From: Kumtagia sp052180275
GTDB lineage: Bacteria > Pseudomonadota > Alphaproteobacteria > Rhizobiales > Rhizobiaceae
Reading direction: 5' to 3'
Assembly: GCF_052180275.1 (NCBI RefSeq)
Contig: NZ_CP197465.1
Location: 62,001 to 126,000, forward strand
DNA length: 64,000 nt
Position numbers and translations under genes: made by a program. The notes beneath the pieces were generated by a model. The model searched no databases. It saw nothing but the letters and a program-made list of their open reading frames with translations, and had not been told where the DNA came from. Shown here one piece after another: positions 25,069 to 33,591 of the stretch; within the stretch, counting starts at the first letter, position 1, and each line of letters starts with the position of its first letter.

Positions 25069-26156
25069 TGGCCGAGATCGAGCTCAAGAACCTGACCATC
25101 GACTTCGCCGGCTTCAAGGCGGTCGACAACGTCAACCTGACGGTCAAGAGCGGCGAGTTCGTCGTTTATCTCGGCCCGTCCGGCTGCGGCAAGACGACGA
25201 CCTTGCGCTGCATCGCCGGGCTGGTGAAGGCGACGTCCGGCGACGTGCTGTTCGACGGCAGGCGCGTCAACGAGATGTCGGCCAGCGAGCGCAACATTGC
25301 CATGGTGTTCCAGTTCGTCTCGCTCTACCCGCATCTGAAAATCCGCGAAAACATCGTCTTCCCGCTGAAGGCGCGGGGCGTTCCCCGCGCCGAGATCGCC
25401 CGCAAGCTTGACTGGGTCGTCGGAATCTTCGGCCTCGGGGCCGACCTCGACCGCTATCCAGCCTCGCTACCGCCCGGCGCCCGCCAAAAAGTGGCGCTGG
25501 CGCGCGCGGTTATCCGCGAACCCGCCGTGCTGCTGCTCGACGAGCCGCTGTCGGCGATCGACGAGCAGTTTCGCGAGGAAATGCGCTGGGAACTCGGCCA
25601 CCTGCAGCGCGAAATCGGCGTCACCACCATCTATGTCACCCACGACCAGCGCGAGGCGATGAGCCTGGCCGACCGCATCGTGCTGATGAGCGACGGGCGC
25701 ATCGTGCAGGTCGGCGACCCTGACCGCATCTTCCTCCAGCCGGAGAATGTCTTTGCCGGCCAGTTCATCGGCTCGCCGTCGATGAACCTGATCGACCTCG
25801 TGCCGGTCGATGGCGGCCTGAGGCTGGGCGACAGCGGCGTCACGCTGACGCCCGCGCGCAACCGTATCCCGCAATGGGCGGTCGCCAGCCGCCGGAAACT
25901 GAAGCTTGGCGTCCGGCCGCTCAACGTGCATCTGGTCGAACCGGGCGACCCAACAGCCTTCCCGCTTGCCGTGGACGACGTATTCTCGGTCGGCCGCGAC
26001 CGCTTCTTCAATTTCTCCATCGGCGGCAACGCCTATCAGGGCGTCGACAAGCGACCCAGCCGAACGGCTCCGACCGAGGCCGTGCATTTCGTGCCGGAAG
26101 GACTTCTGTTCTTCGACGCCGAGACAGGCCGGCGCGTGACGGGAGACGCAGCATGA
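25068..26156 (+). CDS. ABC transporter ATP-binding protein 1, degenerate signature motif
   Basis: 362 residues, CUT1-type ATPase with a C-terminal regulatory (TOBE-like) domain after about residue 240. Walker A GPSGCGKTT, Q-loop VFQFVSLYP, Walker B VLLLDEPLSAID and switch His YVTHDQREAM are all canonical. The signature motif is not: where LSGGQ is expected it reads LPPGARQ (residues 134-140, 25467-25487). In an ATPase dimer this spoils the site opposite its partner's Walker A. The start is fixed by the TGATG overlap with the permease. A different ATPase gene follows with a 4-base overlap. Confidence 0.92.
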   Translation: MAEIELKNLTIDFAGFKAVDNVNLTVKSGEFVVYLGPSGCGKTTTLRCIAGLVKATSGDVLFDGRRVNEMSASERNIAMVFQFVSLYPHLKIRENIVFPLKARGVPRAEIARKLDWVVGIFGLGADLDRYPASLPPGARQKVALARAVIREPAVLLLDEPLSAIDEQFREEMRWELGHLQREIGVTTIYVTHDQREAMSLADRIVLMSDGRIVQVGDPDRIFLQPENVFAGQFIGSPSMNLIDLVPVDGGLRLGDSGVTLTPARNRIPQWAVASRRKLKLGVRPLNVHLVEPGDPTAFPLAVDDVFSVGRDRFFNFSIGGNAYQGVDKRPSRTAPTEAVHFVPEGLLFFDAETGRRVTGDAA

Positions 26157-27256
26157 GCGTCCCGATGCTGAAGCTGGAAGGCTTGAAGAAATCCTACGGC
26201 GCCAAGCGGGCGCTGCGCGGCCTCGATCTCGAAGTGCCGGACAACGAAATCATGGCGCTGCTCGGCCCGACCGGCGCGGGCAAAAGCTCGACGCTGCTGT
26301 CGTCCGCCGGCTTGATCAGCCTGGAGGCCGGAAAAGTATCCCTCGCCGGCCGCGACGTCACCGACATCGATCCGTCCGGGCGTGACGTTTCCATCGTCTT
26401 CGAAGGTTTTAATCTTCTGCCGGTGCTCGACGTGAAGGACAACATCGCCTTCGCGCTGCGGTCGCCGACCTACCGGGAGGACGAGGCGGAGATCAAAGTT
26501 CGGGTTGGTCGCACCGCCGAACTCCTGCGCATTTCGCATCTGCTCGACCGCGATGTCGACACGCTTTCCGGCGGCGAGCGCCAGCGTGTGGCCATCGCCC
26601 GCGCCCTGGTGCGCCGTCCAAAAATGTTCCTGCTCGACGAACCGCTGTCGGCTCTCGACCTGAAGCTGCGCGAGGGTCTTCGCGCCGAACTCAGGCAAAT
26701 CCACCGCCAGCACCGCTCGACCATGCTGTACGCCACCCACGACTATCACGGCGCGATCGCGATTGCCGACCGGCTGGCGATCATCGAAAGCGGCATCATC
26801 CAGCAGACGGGCACCATCGACGAGATCATCGCCTTGCCGGCCAATATGCGCGTCGGCAAGCTGATCGGCAGTCCGTCCATGGCCTTCTTCGAAGCGTCGA
26901 TAAGCGATGGTTCCGTGCTGATCCCCGGCGGGAGGCAAAAGCTTCCGCTCGGCGCCTTCGGTGTGGTGGGCACTGCGGCCGGACGAAAGCTGCTGCTTGG
27001 CGCATGGCCCGAAGACATCGAAGTCGGGCCGGGCGGCGCGTCCGACGCCAATGAAGGTTCGGTCTACGCCGTCGACAATCGCGGCTTCGAACGGGCCGTG
27101 CAGGTCAACTCGGATGCCGGCTCGTTCCGCAAGGTCGTGCCCTCCGAGATGGTCTTCAAGCAGGGCGACGCCTGCTCGTTCCGGATAACCAGCGGCTTCC
27201 TGTTCGACGCCGAGAGCGGTGCTCGCATCTCGCATCTCGGGGGCAAGGCACGATGA
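26153..27256 (+). CDS. ABC transporter ATP-binding protein 2, Q-loop Gln to Glu
   Basis: 367 residues with the same domain plan as ATPase 1. Walker A GPTGAGKSS, signature LSGGERQ, Walker B MFLLDEPLSALD and switch His YATHDYHGAI are intact. The Q-loop Gln is replaced by Glu (IVFEGFNLLP, residue 84, 26402-26404). The changes in the two ATPases fall in the same composite site, predicting one working and one impaired ATP site in a heterodimer. The dual-ATPase, dual-permease layout recalls the rhizobial glycerol importer GlpSTPQ. Start by the ATGA overlap. Confidence 0.92.
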   Translation: MSVPMLKLEGLKKSYGAKRALRGLDLEVPDNEIMALLGPTGAGKSSTLLSSAGLISLEAGKVSLAGRDVTDIDPSGRDVSIVFEGFNLLPVLDVKDNIAFALRSPTYREDEAEIKVRVGRTAELLRISHLLDRDVDTLSGGERQRVAIARALVRRPKMFLLDEPLSALDLKLREGLRAELRQIHRQHRSTMLYATHDYHGAIAIADRLAIIESGIIQQTGTIDEIIALPANMRVGKLIGSPSMAFFEASISDGSVLIPGGRQKLPLGAFGVVGTAAGRKLLLGAWPEDIEVGPGGASDANEGSVYAVDNRGFERAVQVNSDAGSFRKVVPSEMVFKQGDACSFRITSGFLFDAESGARISHLGGKAR

Positions 27257-27456
27257 GCGCTTACCTCACGAAGAACTGGTTCTACAGGCTGGCCTCGGCG
27301 CTGATCCTGATCGGCTTCGCCATGCTCTGCCAGCCTTTCCTACACGGACTTTTCGTATTCGGTTTTCCGGTGCTGCTTGCAGGCGTGGTCCTGTTCATGA
27401 TCCTGGATCATGTGCCCGACGCGCGGCAGCAAGACGAGGAGGAAAAAATTGGCTAA
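27253..27456 (+). CDS. small two-TM membrane protein of the importer operon
   Basis: 67 residues, overlapping the ATPase by four bases (ATGA). There are two hydrophobic stretches, LASALILIGFAMLCQPFL and GLFVFGFPVLLAGVVLFMIL, then an acidic/basic tail (DHVPDARQQDEEEKIG). I do not recognise a family. By position it matches the small membrane protein (GlpU) found in rhizobial glycerol importer operons, so it may be an accessory subunit. The coding sequence also carries the AGGAGG ribosome site of dhaK. Confidence 0.75.
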   Translation: MSAYLTKNWFYRLASALILIGFAMLCQPFLHGLFVFGFPVLLAGVVLFMILDHVPDARQQDEEEKIG

Positions 27457-28453
27457 CCCGAAGAAGATCCTGAACGATCCTAAAAAAGTCGTCACCGAGA
27501 TGCTGGAAGGCCTTGTGCTGGCCAATGACGGCCGCGTGCGCAAGCTGGACAAGCACGCCGCCCTGGTGCGCACCGACCTTCCCGAAAGCAAGGTCGCGCT
27601 GCTCATCGGCGGCGGCAGCGGCCACGAGCCCGTGTTCCACGGTTTCGTGGGGAAAAACATGGGCGACGGGGCGGCCTGCGGCCAAGTGTTCGCCGCGCCC
27701 TCGCCGGACATCATCTACGAGGCTGCCAAGGCCGTGCATCGCGGCAAGGGCGTGCTTTTCCTCTACGGCAACTATGCCGGCGACAACATGAATTTCGACA
27801 TGGCGGTCGAACTGCTGGAAGAGGACGGCATCGAGGTGCGCACCGTGCGCGTCACCGACGACGTCGCAGCCGCTCCTCCGGAGCGCACGCACGACCGGCG
27901 CGGTATCGCCGGCGACATCTATATGATCAAGATCGCGGGCGGTGCGGCGTCCGAACTGGACACGCTGGACGAGGTCGAGCGCGTGGCGCGAAAGGCCGTC
28001 GCCAATGTCCGCTCGATCGGTGTCGCGGTGGCCGCCGGCTCCATTCCCGAGACGGGAAAACTCACCTTCGAACTCGCTGAAGACGAGATCGAGATCGGCA
28101 TGGGCGCGCATGGAGAGGCCGGCGTGTCGCGCCAGAAGATGGCGCCTGCCGATGAGATCACCGATCAGTTGATGGCGAAACTCCTGTCCGACCTGCCGTT
28201 CAAGCGTGGCGACGAGGTCGCCTTGATGATCAACAATCTCGGCGCAACGACGATGATGGAGATGCTGATCGTCAACCGCCGCATCCGCCAGATCCTCGAC
28301 CGCGAAGGCATCAAGGTGCACCGCTCGGATGTCGGCACCTGGCTCACGGTGCAGGAAATGGCGGGTATCTCGGTCACGCTGCTCAGGCTCGACGACGAGC
28401 TGAAACATTATCTCGACATGCCGGCCGAATCCCTCGGCTATTCCAGGATGTGA
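27449..28453 (+). CDS. dhaK: dihydroxyacetone kinase subunit DhaK-like
   Basis: 334 residues from a TTG at 27449 placed after GAGGAGGAAAAAA. A start at 27410 would extend far into the previous gene without a ribosome site. DhaK substrate-domain motifs are LIGGGSGHEPVFHGFVG, GNYAGDNMNFDMA, VTDDVAAAP, RRGIAGD and GMGAHGEAG, whose His is the residue that covalently binds the ketone substrate. With DhaL it should phosphorylate dihydroxyacetone or a longer ketose such as an erythrulose. No PTS-type DhaM is nearby, so ATP is the likely phosphate donor. Confidence 0.92.
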   Translation: MANPKKILNDPKKVVTEMLEGLVLANDGRVRKLDKHAALVRTDLPESKVALLIGGGSGHEPVFHGFVGKNMGDGAACGQVFAAPSPDIIYEAAKAVHRGKGVLFLYGNYAGDNMNFDMAVELLEEDGIEVRTVRVTDDVAAAPPERTHDRRGIAGDIYMIKIAGGAASELDTLDEVERVARKAVANVRSIGVAVAAGSIPETGKLTFELAEDEIEIGMGAHGEAGVSRQKMAPADEITDQLMAKLLSDLPFKRGDEVALMINNLGATTMMEMLIVNRRIRQILDREGIKVHRSDVGTWLTVQEMAGISVTLLRLDDELKHYLDMPAESLGYSRM

Positions 28454-28461
28454 GGCGGGCA

Positions 28462-29097
28462 ATGGCGGAAGAACTGGACGCGGCCGGCGCCCGCGACATG
28501 CTTTTGGCGGTCAGCCAGGCCCTGATCGACCAGACCGACGTTTTGACTGACGCAGACCTCGCCATCGGCGACGGCGACCACGGCATCGGCATGCGCCGCG
28601 GCTTCGAAGCGGCGCTGGAGGCGCTCAAGGCATCCGAGCCGGACAGCGCCGAAGCTGCCTTCAAGGCGACCGGCATGGCCATCCTCTCCAACACGGGCGG
28701 CGCGGCCGGCGCGGTGTTCGGCACGCTGTTCCGCTCGGGTGCGAAAGCCTTCGCCGCTGCCGGCACAGTCGATGGTCCGGGATTTGCCGGCTTCCTTGAA
28801 GAGGGTCTCGCCGCCGTCCTCAAGCGCGGCGGAGTCGTCGAGGGCCAGAAAACCATGGTCGACGCCCTAGCTCCGGCCGCCCGTGCGGCGCGGGCCGCCG
28901 CTGGCGGCGGCCTGAAAGCGGCAACCGCCGCGGCCGCCGAGGGCGCGCTGCAAGGCGTCGAAGCGTCCAAGGCGATGATCGCCACCACCGGCAAGGCGCG
29001 CTCGCTGGGCGAACGCAGCATCGGCCACCCCGATCCTGGCGCGATCTCGATCTCGCTGATCTTGAAGGCTATGCGGGACTTCGTGGCGAAGGCGTGA
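28462..29097 (+). CDS. dhaL: dihydroxyacetone kinase nucleotide-binding subunit DhaL-like
   Basis: 211 residues from the ATG at 28462. The metal/nucleotide motif LAIGDGDHGIGMRRGFEAAL has the three Asp that bind Mg-nucleotide. NTGGAAGAVFGTLFRSGA is the phosphate-binding loop. ARSLGERSIGHPDPGAIS closes the domain. Eight bases separate it from dhaK. DhaL carries ADP/ATP; pairs without DhaM, such as the erythrulose and apulose kinases, use ATP directly. Confidence 0.92.
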   Translation: MAEELDAAGARDMLLAVSQALIDQTDVLTDADLAIGDGDHGIGMRRGFEAALEALKASEPDSAEAAFKATGMAILSNTGGAAGAVFGTLFRSGAKAFAAAGTVDGPGFAGFLEEGLAAVLKRGGVVEGQKTMVDALAPAARAARAAAGGGLKAATAAAAEGALQGVEASKAMIATTGKARSLGERSIGHPDPGAISISLILKAMRDFVAKA

Positions 29098-29127
29098 ATT
29101 GGGGATAAGCGGCAGCGGCGCCAACTT

Positions 29128-29280
29128 CACCCTCCCCCTTGCGGGGATGGTCGGCGAGCAGTCGGAACGAAGTAAAGACTGCGAGACGGGGTGGGGGTCG
29201 ATTTCCGCCTCCCCCACCCCGCGTCACAAACGCCGCTTTGCGGCATTTGCTCCGCGACCCTCCCCACAAGGGGGAGGGTG
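29128..29280. repeat. RIME-like intergenic palindromic element, copy 2
   Basis: A 153-base inverted structure between dhaL and the second aldolase gene. The left arm CACCCTCCCCCTTGCGGGGA (to 29153) differs by two bases from the reverse complement of the right arm at 29255-29280. The inner block GACGGGGTGGGGGTCGA is paired with CCTCCCCCACCCCGCGTC. It is the same family as the element at 23030-23226 but shorter inside. Confidence 0.85.
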
Positions 29281-29307
29281 ACGCCGGCGCCAAGCGAGGA
29301 CACGACA

Positions 29308-30195
29308 ATGGCAGATCTCGACGACATCAAGGACGGCAAGGATTGGGGCCAGGGCCGCCCGGCTGACACAAGCCGCTTCTTCCTGAAGGGCGCGGCTCAC
29401 CATGATTGGGGCATGAAGGCAAAACTGTCGCGCATCTTCAACCCGGCCTCCGGCAAGACGGTGATGCTCGCCTTCGACCATGGCTATTTCCAGGGACCAA
29501 CGACCGGGCTGGAGCGCATGGACCTGACCATCGCGCCGCTGGCCGAGCATGCCGACGTGCTGATGTGCACGCGCGGCGCTTTGCGCTCGACCATCCCGCC
29601 GGAGGTCAACAAGCCGGTGGTGCTGCGCTGCTCGGGCGGCAACTCGATCCTGACCGAGCTTTCCAATGAACTGGTCGCGGTCGACATCGACGACGCGATC
29701 CGGCTCGGCGCCGTCGCCATGGCCGCGCAGGTCTATGTCGGTGCGGAATACGAGCACAAATCTATCGGCAATGTCGTGAAACTCATCGACACGGGCACGC
29801 GCTACGGCATCCCGACCATGGCGGTGACCGGCGTCGGCAAGGACATGGTGCGTGACGCCCGCTACTTTGGCCTCGCCACCCGCATTGCGGCCGAGATCGG
29901 CGCGCAGTTCGTGAAGTCCTATTACGTGGATGAAGGGTTCGAGAAGATCGTGCTCGGCTGCCCCGTCCCCATCGTGATCGCCGGCGGCAAAAAACTGCCG
30001 GAGCGCGAGGCGCTGGAGATGGCATACCAGGCGATCGACCAGGGCGCGGCTGGCGTCGACATGGGCCGCAACGTGTTCCAGTCGTCGGACCCGGCGGCGA
30101 TGCTGCAGGCGCTGGGCGCGGTCGTGCATCGCGGCGAGACGGCGGAGCGGGCATATGCACTGTTCCGCGACCTGTCGCTGAAGCAGGCCGCATGA
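29308..30195 (+). CDS. LsrF-type class I aldolase/thiolase (DhnA family)
   Basis: 295 residues from the ATG at 29308. Motifs are VMLAFDHGYFQGPTTGLERM, VLRCSGGNSIL, AQVYVGAEYEHKSI, MAVTGVGKDMVRDARYF, FVKSYYVDEGFEKIV (Schiff-base Lys) and GVDMGRNVFQSSDP. This is close to LsrF, the 3-hydroxy-5-phosphonooxypentane-2,4-dione thiolase of AI-2 breakdown. No lsrACDBKRG genes are here, so the context argues for aldol cleavage of a phosphorylated ketose. It is a paralogue of 19638-20426. Its stop overlaps the SDR ATG. Confidence 0.88.
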   Translation: MADLDDIKDGKDWGQGRPADTSRFFLKGAAHHDWGMKAKLSRIFNPASGKTVMLAFDHGYFQGPTTGLERMDLTIAPLAEHADVLMCTRGALRSTIPPEVNKPVVLRCSGGNSILTELSNELVAVDIDDAIRLGAVAMAAQVYVGAEYEHKSIGNVVKLIDTGTRYGIPTMAVTGVGKDMVRDARYFGLATRIAAEIGAQFVKSYYVDEGFEKIVLGCPVPIVIAGGKKLPEREALEMAYQAIDQGAAGVDMGRNVFQSSDPAAMLQALGAVVHRGETAERAYALFRDLSLKQAA

Positions 30196-30989
30196 CCATG
30201 CAGGCCGGAGCCATGGCGCAAACGCAAGCCCCGCCGCTGCAAGGCCGCCGGGTCGCCGTGACGGGTGCGGCGAGCGGCATCGGCCGCGCCGTGGCGCGCG
30301 CCTTCGCTGGCGCGGGCGCGTCGGTTGCCGCCCTCGACATCAACGAAGCGGCGTTGGGCGACCTCGCCGCCGAGATCGGCGGCAGCGCCATACGCTGCGA
30401 CGTCACCGACGAAAAAGCGGTGGCGACGGCCTTTGCAAGCATCGCCAACGTCCTGGGCGGGCTCGATATTCTCGTGTCCAATGCCGGCTCGGCCGACCAG
30501 GGGGCGATCGCCGACCTGCCGATGCATGCGCTGCGCAGAAGTTTCGACCTCAACTTCTTCGGCCACCAGAACGTCTGCCAGGCCGCCGTTCGCGCCTTCC
30601 GCGCCCAGGGTGGCGGCGGGACGATCCTGTTCAACATCTCCAACCAGTCGGTCAATCCCGGCAAGGATTTCGGCCCCTACGGCATCCCCAAGGCGGCTAC
30701 CCTGGCCCTGATGAAGCAGTATGCCGTGGACCACGGCGGCGAGGGCATCCGCGTCGCCGGCGTCAATGCGGGCCGTATCCGCACCGGGCTGATGACCGAC
30801 CAGATGATCGTGGAGCGGGCCGCCGCGCGCGGCATGACGCCGAAGGAATACATGTCCGGCAACCTGCTCGGCGTCGAGGTGACGGCGGAGGATGTGGCTG
30901 ACGTCTTCCTGCATCTGGCGCAGATGGACAAGGTGAATGCTGCCGTTCTTACCGTCGATGGCGGGGTCATGGCGACGTCACTGCGGTAG
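30192..30989 (+). CDS. short-chain dehydrogenase/reductase, polyol type
   Basis: 265 residues, classical SDR. Cofactor motif VTGAASGIGRAVARAF with Asp further on (AALDINEAAL, favouring NAD), NNAG-equivalent SNAGS, and the catalytic Tyr/Lys in FGPYGIPKAATL. It ends VLTVDGGVMATSLR. Last gene of the operon, four-base overlap with the aldolase. Likely oxidises the imported polyol to the ketose that DhaK/DhaL phosphorylates. The substrate is unproven. Confidence 0.88.
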   Translation: MTMQAGAMAQTQAPPLQGRRVAVTGAASGIGRAVARAFAGAGASVAALDINEAALGDLAAEIGGSAIRCDVTDEKAVATAFASIANVLGGLDILVSNAGSADQGAIADLPMHALRRSFDLNFFGHQNVCQAAVRAFRAQGGGGTILFNISNQSVNPGKDFGPYGIPKAATLALMKQYAVDHGGEGIRVAGVNAGRIRTGLMTDQMIVERAAARGMTPKEYMSGNLLGVEVTAEDVADVFLHLAQMDKVNAAVLTVDGGVMATSLR

Positions 30990-31533
30990 GCAAGGCAGGG
31001 TCGATCGGGATTCTTGATCGTTGCCAAGGCGAGGTCGGGGGCATTCTTTCGCGGTGCTCGCGGCACGGCGCGGCTCCTGACAAAAACGTCGTAGCGCTGC
31101 CTCGTGTCAGGGCTGTTTTCCGCGCTTCCGGCGATACGGAGCGGCTGCAACGCCATACCTTACATGGCTTTCCGCACCATGCTCCGATGATGGGCGGCAG
31201 AATCGCCAAAGAATGCGGAGCTTCACGTGAAGTCCTGAATATCGTTTCAGCCCAACGTCTTGCGGACAATGTCAGCAGGAATCACCGTCAAATGCTTCAC
31301 GGCGAGGCCTTAAAGCGGGGCGAATGCTTCATTTTTGAGCGGTATGGACTTCCTGCGCCATGTTTCGCGATTCACAGGTCCGACACGCGAGACGACTTGC
31401 GTCTTGAGGTGTGGGACTCATGCCGGCGGCTGTCGGCTTCGACTGCTCGCGCCATCGAAACTGTCCTGAGGCCGGGTGGCGGCAACAGTCACGGTCACCG
31501 CAATGCCGCCGGCAAGTGTCGGCGCGCCTACCT
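30990..31533. other. gene-free convergent region
   Basis: 544 bases between the SDR (plus) and hemE (minus), both ending here. The frames that cross it (for example 31187 onward on plus) run antisense into hemE and have no family-like content. I see no strong terminator, repeat or RNA structure. Two short GATCG-containing arms near 31000-31018 could form a weak stem. Confidence 0.5.
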
Positions 31534-32565
31534 TCACCCTTGGGCCGTCCGCACCCGTTTCACCATCCGCTCGACATTCTCCACCGGGCAGTCCGGCGTG
31601 ATGCCGTGGCCGAGGTTGAAAACCAGCGGGCCGCCGCCCAGGGCTTTCAAGATCGCGTCGACGCCATCGTCCAGCGCCCGGCCGCCGGCGACCAGCCGCA
31701 GCGGGTCGAGGTTGCCTTGCACCGCTCCTTGCGCCTGCAAGTCCCTCGCCTGCGAAAGCGGCACCGACCAGTCGAGGCCGAGCGCGGTCACGCCGGTGCG
31801 CTGTCGATAGCCGGCAAAGAGACTGCCGGCGCCGCGCGGAAAACCGATGATCGGCGTGTCCGGATGCACGGCGCGGACGCGGCGGACGATGTCGGCCACC
31901 GGCTCGACGCACCAGGCTGAAAAACTCGCCTCGTCGAGCACGCCGGCCCAACTGTCGAAAATCTGGACGACATCGGCGCCGGCGTCGATCTGGCGGATGA
32001 GATAGGCGGCCGAAACCTCGGAGAGCCTGGCCAGCAGCATGGCCATCGCCTCCGGTTCGCGAAAGCCGAAGAGCCGCGACGGCGCCTGGTCCGGCGTGCC
32101 GCGTCCGGCGATCATGTAGGTGGCCACGGTCCACGGTGCGCCGCAGAAGCCGATCAGCGTGGTTTCCTTCGGCAGTTCCGTCCGCAGGCGCGACACCGTT
32201 TCGTAGACGGGAGCAAGCCTTGCATGGAAGTCGCGGCCTTCGCCGAGCCGCTCTATCTCCGCGGCCTCGATCGGGGTCATGCGCGGCCCCTCGCCTTCGG
32301 CGAAGGTCAGGTCGCGGCCGAGCGCGTGCGGCACGACAAGGATGTCGGAGAACAGGATAGAGGCATCGAAGCCGAAGCGGCGGATCGGCTGCAGCGTCAC
32401 CTCGACGGCGAAATCCGGATTGTAGCAGAGGTCGAGGAAGGAGCCGGCCTGCTTGCGGGTCTCGCGGTATTCCGGGAGATAACGCCCCGCCTGCCGCATC
32501 ATCCAGAGCGGTGGCGGGAAGACCGTCTCGCCGCCGAGCACCTTCAGCATCTTCTTGTCTTGCAC
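31534..32565 (-). CDS. hemE: uroporphyrinogen decarboxylase
   Basis: 343 residues, full length. The enzyme removes four carboxyls from uroporphyrinogen III to give coproporphyrinogen III in haem synthesis. The N-terminal signature PPPLWMMRQAGRYLPEYR holds the essential Arg. FSDILVVPHALG has the catalytic Asp. GFCGAPWTVATYMI and HGITPDCPVENV (C-terminal His) are also present. No other haem gene is adjacent, and no rho or maf neighbours as in many rhizobial chromosomes. Confidence 0.96.
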   Translation of the reverse strand: MQDKKMLKVLGGETVFPPPLWMMRQAGRYLPEYRETRKQAGSFLDLCYNPDFAVEVTLQPIRRFGFDASILFSDILVVPHALGRDLTFAEGEGPRMTPIEAAEIERLGEGRDFHARLAPVYETVSRLRTELPKETTLIGFCGAPWTVATYMIAGRGTPDQAPSRLFGFREPEAMAMLLARLSEVSAAYLIRQIDAGADVVQIFDSWAGVLDEASFSAWCVEPVADIVRRVRAVHPDTPIIGFPRGAGSLFAGYRQRTGVTALGLDWSVPLSQARDLQAQGAVQGNLDPLRLVAGGRALDDGVDAILKALGGGPLVFNLGHGITPDCPVENVERMVKRVRTAQG

Positions 32566-32802
32566 GGGCGTCTCCGGATTTTCGCCGGAGCTATGTCATG
32601 CGGAACAGGCCGGGGCAATGCGGCAGGGTGAACGCATGGGCCTCCTCCGGCATGTTGCGCGCGGCTGCCAACGCCCCGGTCGGTGTTTCGTTCGGAATCT
32701 CACAGCGATCGTTTGCGGTCGGATACCCCCATTGCGGACGCCTCGAACCGGGAGCAATGATCTGCACGTGCTAACCCGCCCATGGCATTCGGGAGAATGG
32801 AC

Positions 32803-33525
32803 ATGCATGATTTCAGCATCGGCTTCGTGATTTTCCCAGGAATCACACAACTCGACTTCACCGGCCCGTTCGAGGTGCTGAGTCGGCTCTCGACGCCTCC
32901 ATCGATCTCCGTTCCCAGCAAATTCCCGCAATCGAAAACCCATGTCGTCGCCAAGACCATGCTGCCGGTCTTGAGCGACCGTGGCCTTGGCATCATGCCG
33001 ACCTGTACCTTCGGCGACTGTCCTCCCCTCGACCTGATTTGCGTGCCCGGCGGGGCGGGCGTCGCGGAAGCTCTCGCCGATGCCGAGACCGTCGACTTCA
33101 TTCGCCAGCGGGGCGGGCATGCCAGATATGTCACCTCCGTGTGCATGGGCGCCTTTCTTCTTGGCGCAGCCGGCTTGCTGAACGGACGTCGCGCCGCGAC
33201 GCATTGGGCCTATGTCGACATGCTGCCGCTGGTCGGCGCCATTCACGGGAAGGGGCGGGTCGTGCGCGACGGCAATGTCTTCACATCGGGCGGCGTCTCG
33301 TCCGGTATCGACTTCGCATTCGTCATCGTCGCGGAACTTGCCGGGCAGGAGGTCGCGGAAGCGATCCAGCTCGGGATCGAATACGACCCGTCTCCGCCCT
33401 TCGACACCGGCCACCCCGACAAGGCCTCCGAAGCAGCCACGACGCTGATGGTACAACGCAACGCGGCGGCCCGCGCAGCGATCGAGCAGGCGCTGGGGAA
33501 GCTTGCCATCCTCGCCAAGGCCTAA
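32803..33525 (+). CDS. DJ-1/PfpI-family protein, isonitrile hydratase-like
   Basis: 240 residues from the ATG at 32803 (GGGAGAA upstream; starts at 32782 and 32797 are alternatives). The sequence IGFVIFPGITQLDFTGPFEV and the nucleophile elbow TSVCMGAFLLGAAGLLNGRR, with Cys and the RAATHWAY segment, match the InhA isonitrile hydratase subgroup (isonitrile to N-substituted formamide). GGVSSGIDFAFVI follows. There is no AraC-type HTH at the C-terminus, so it is an enzyme rather than a GlxA regulator. It converges with the XRE-cupin gene. Confidence 0.85.
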   Translation: MHDFSIGFVIFPGITQLDFTGPFEVLSRLSTPPSISVPSKFPQSKTHVVAKTMLPVLSDRGLGIMPTCTFGDCPPLDLICVPGGAGVAEALADAETVDFIRQRGGHARYVTSVCMGAFLLGAAGLLNGRRAATHWAYVDMLPLVGAIHGKGRVVRDGNVFTSGGVSSGIDFAFVIVAELAGQEVAEAIQLGIEYDPSPPFDTGHPDKASEAATTLMVQRNAAARAAIEQALGKLAILAKA

Positions 33526-33591
33526 AGCGTGCCGCCCCTATCGGCCCAATTCCGCCACGCCGGTTTGACTGCCAGGGCAGCGCGGGCCCTC

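Noticed and set aside
29308..30195. AI-2 (lsr) quorum-signal degradation locus, because of the LsrF-like protein
   Set aside because: No LsrK, LsrG, LsrR or LsrB-type genes; the neighbouring DhaK/DhaL and SDR point to sugar or polyol catabolism.
31187..31810. 207-codon plus-strand frame in the gap after the polyol operon
   Set aside because: Its second half is antisense to hemE and its first half has no recognisable or compositional protein signal.
32566..32802. Possible chromosomal origin beside hemE, as in Caulobacter and some rhizobia
   Set aside because: No DnaA-box cluster (TTATCCACA-like) or AT-rich unwinding region, and the usual neighbours of hemE at the origin are absent.
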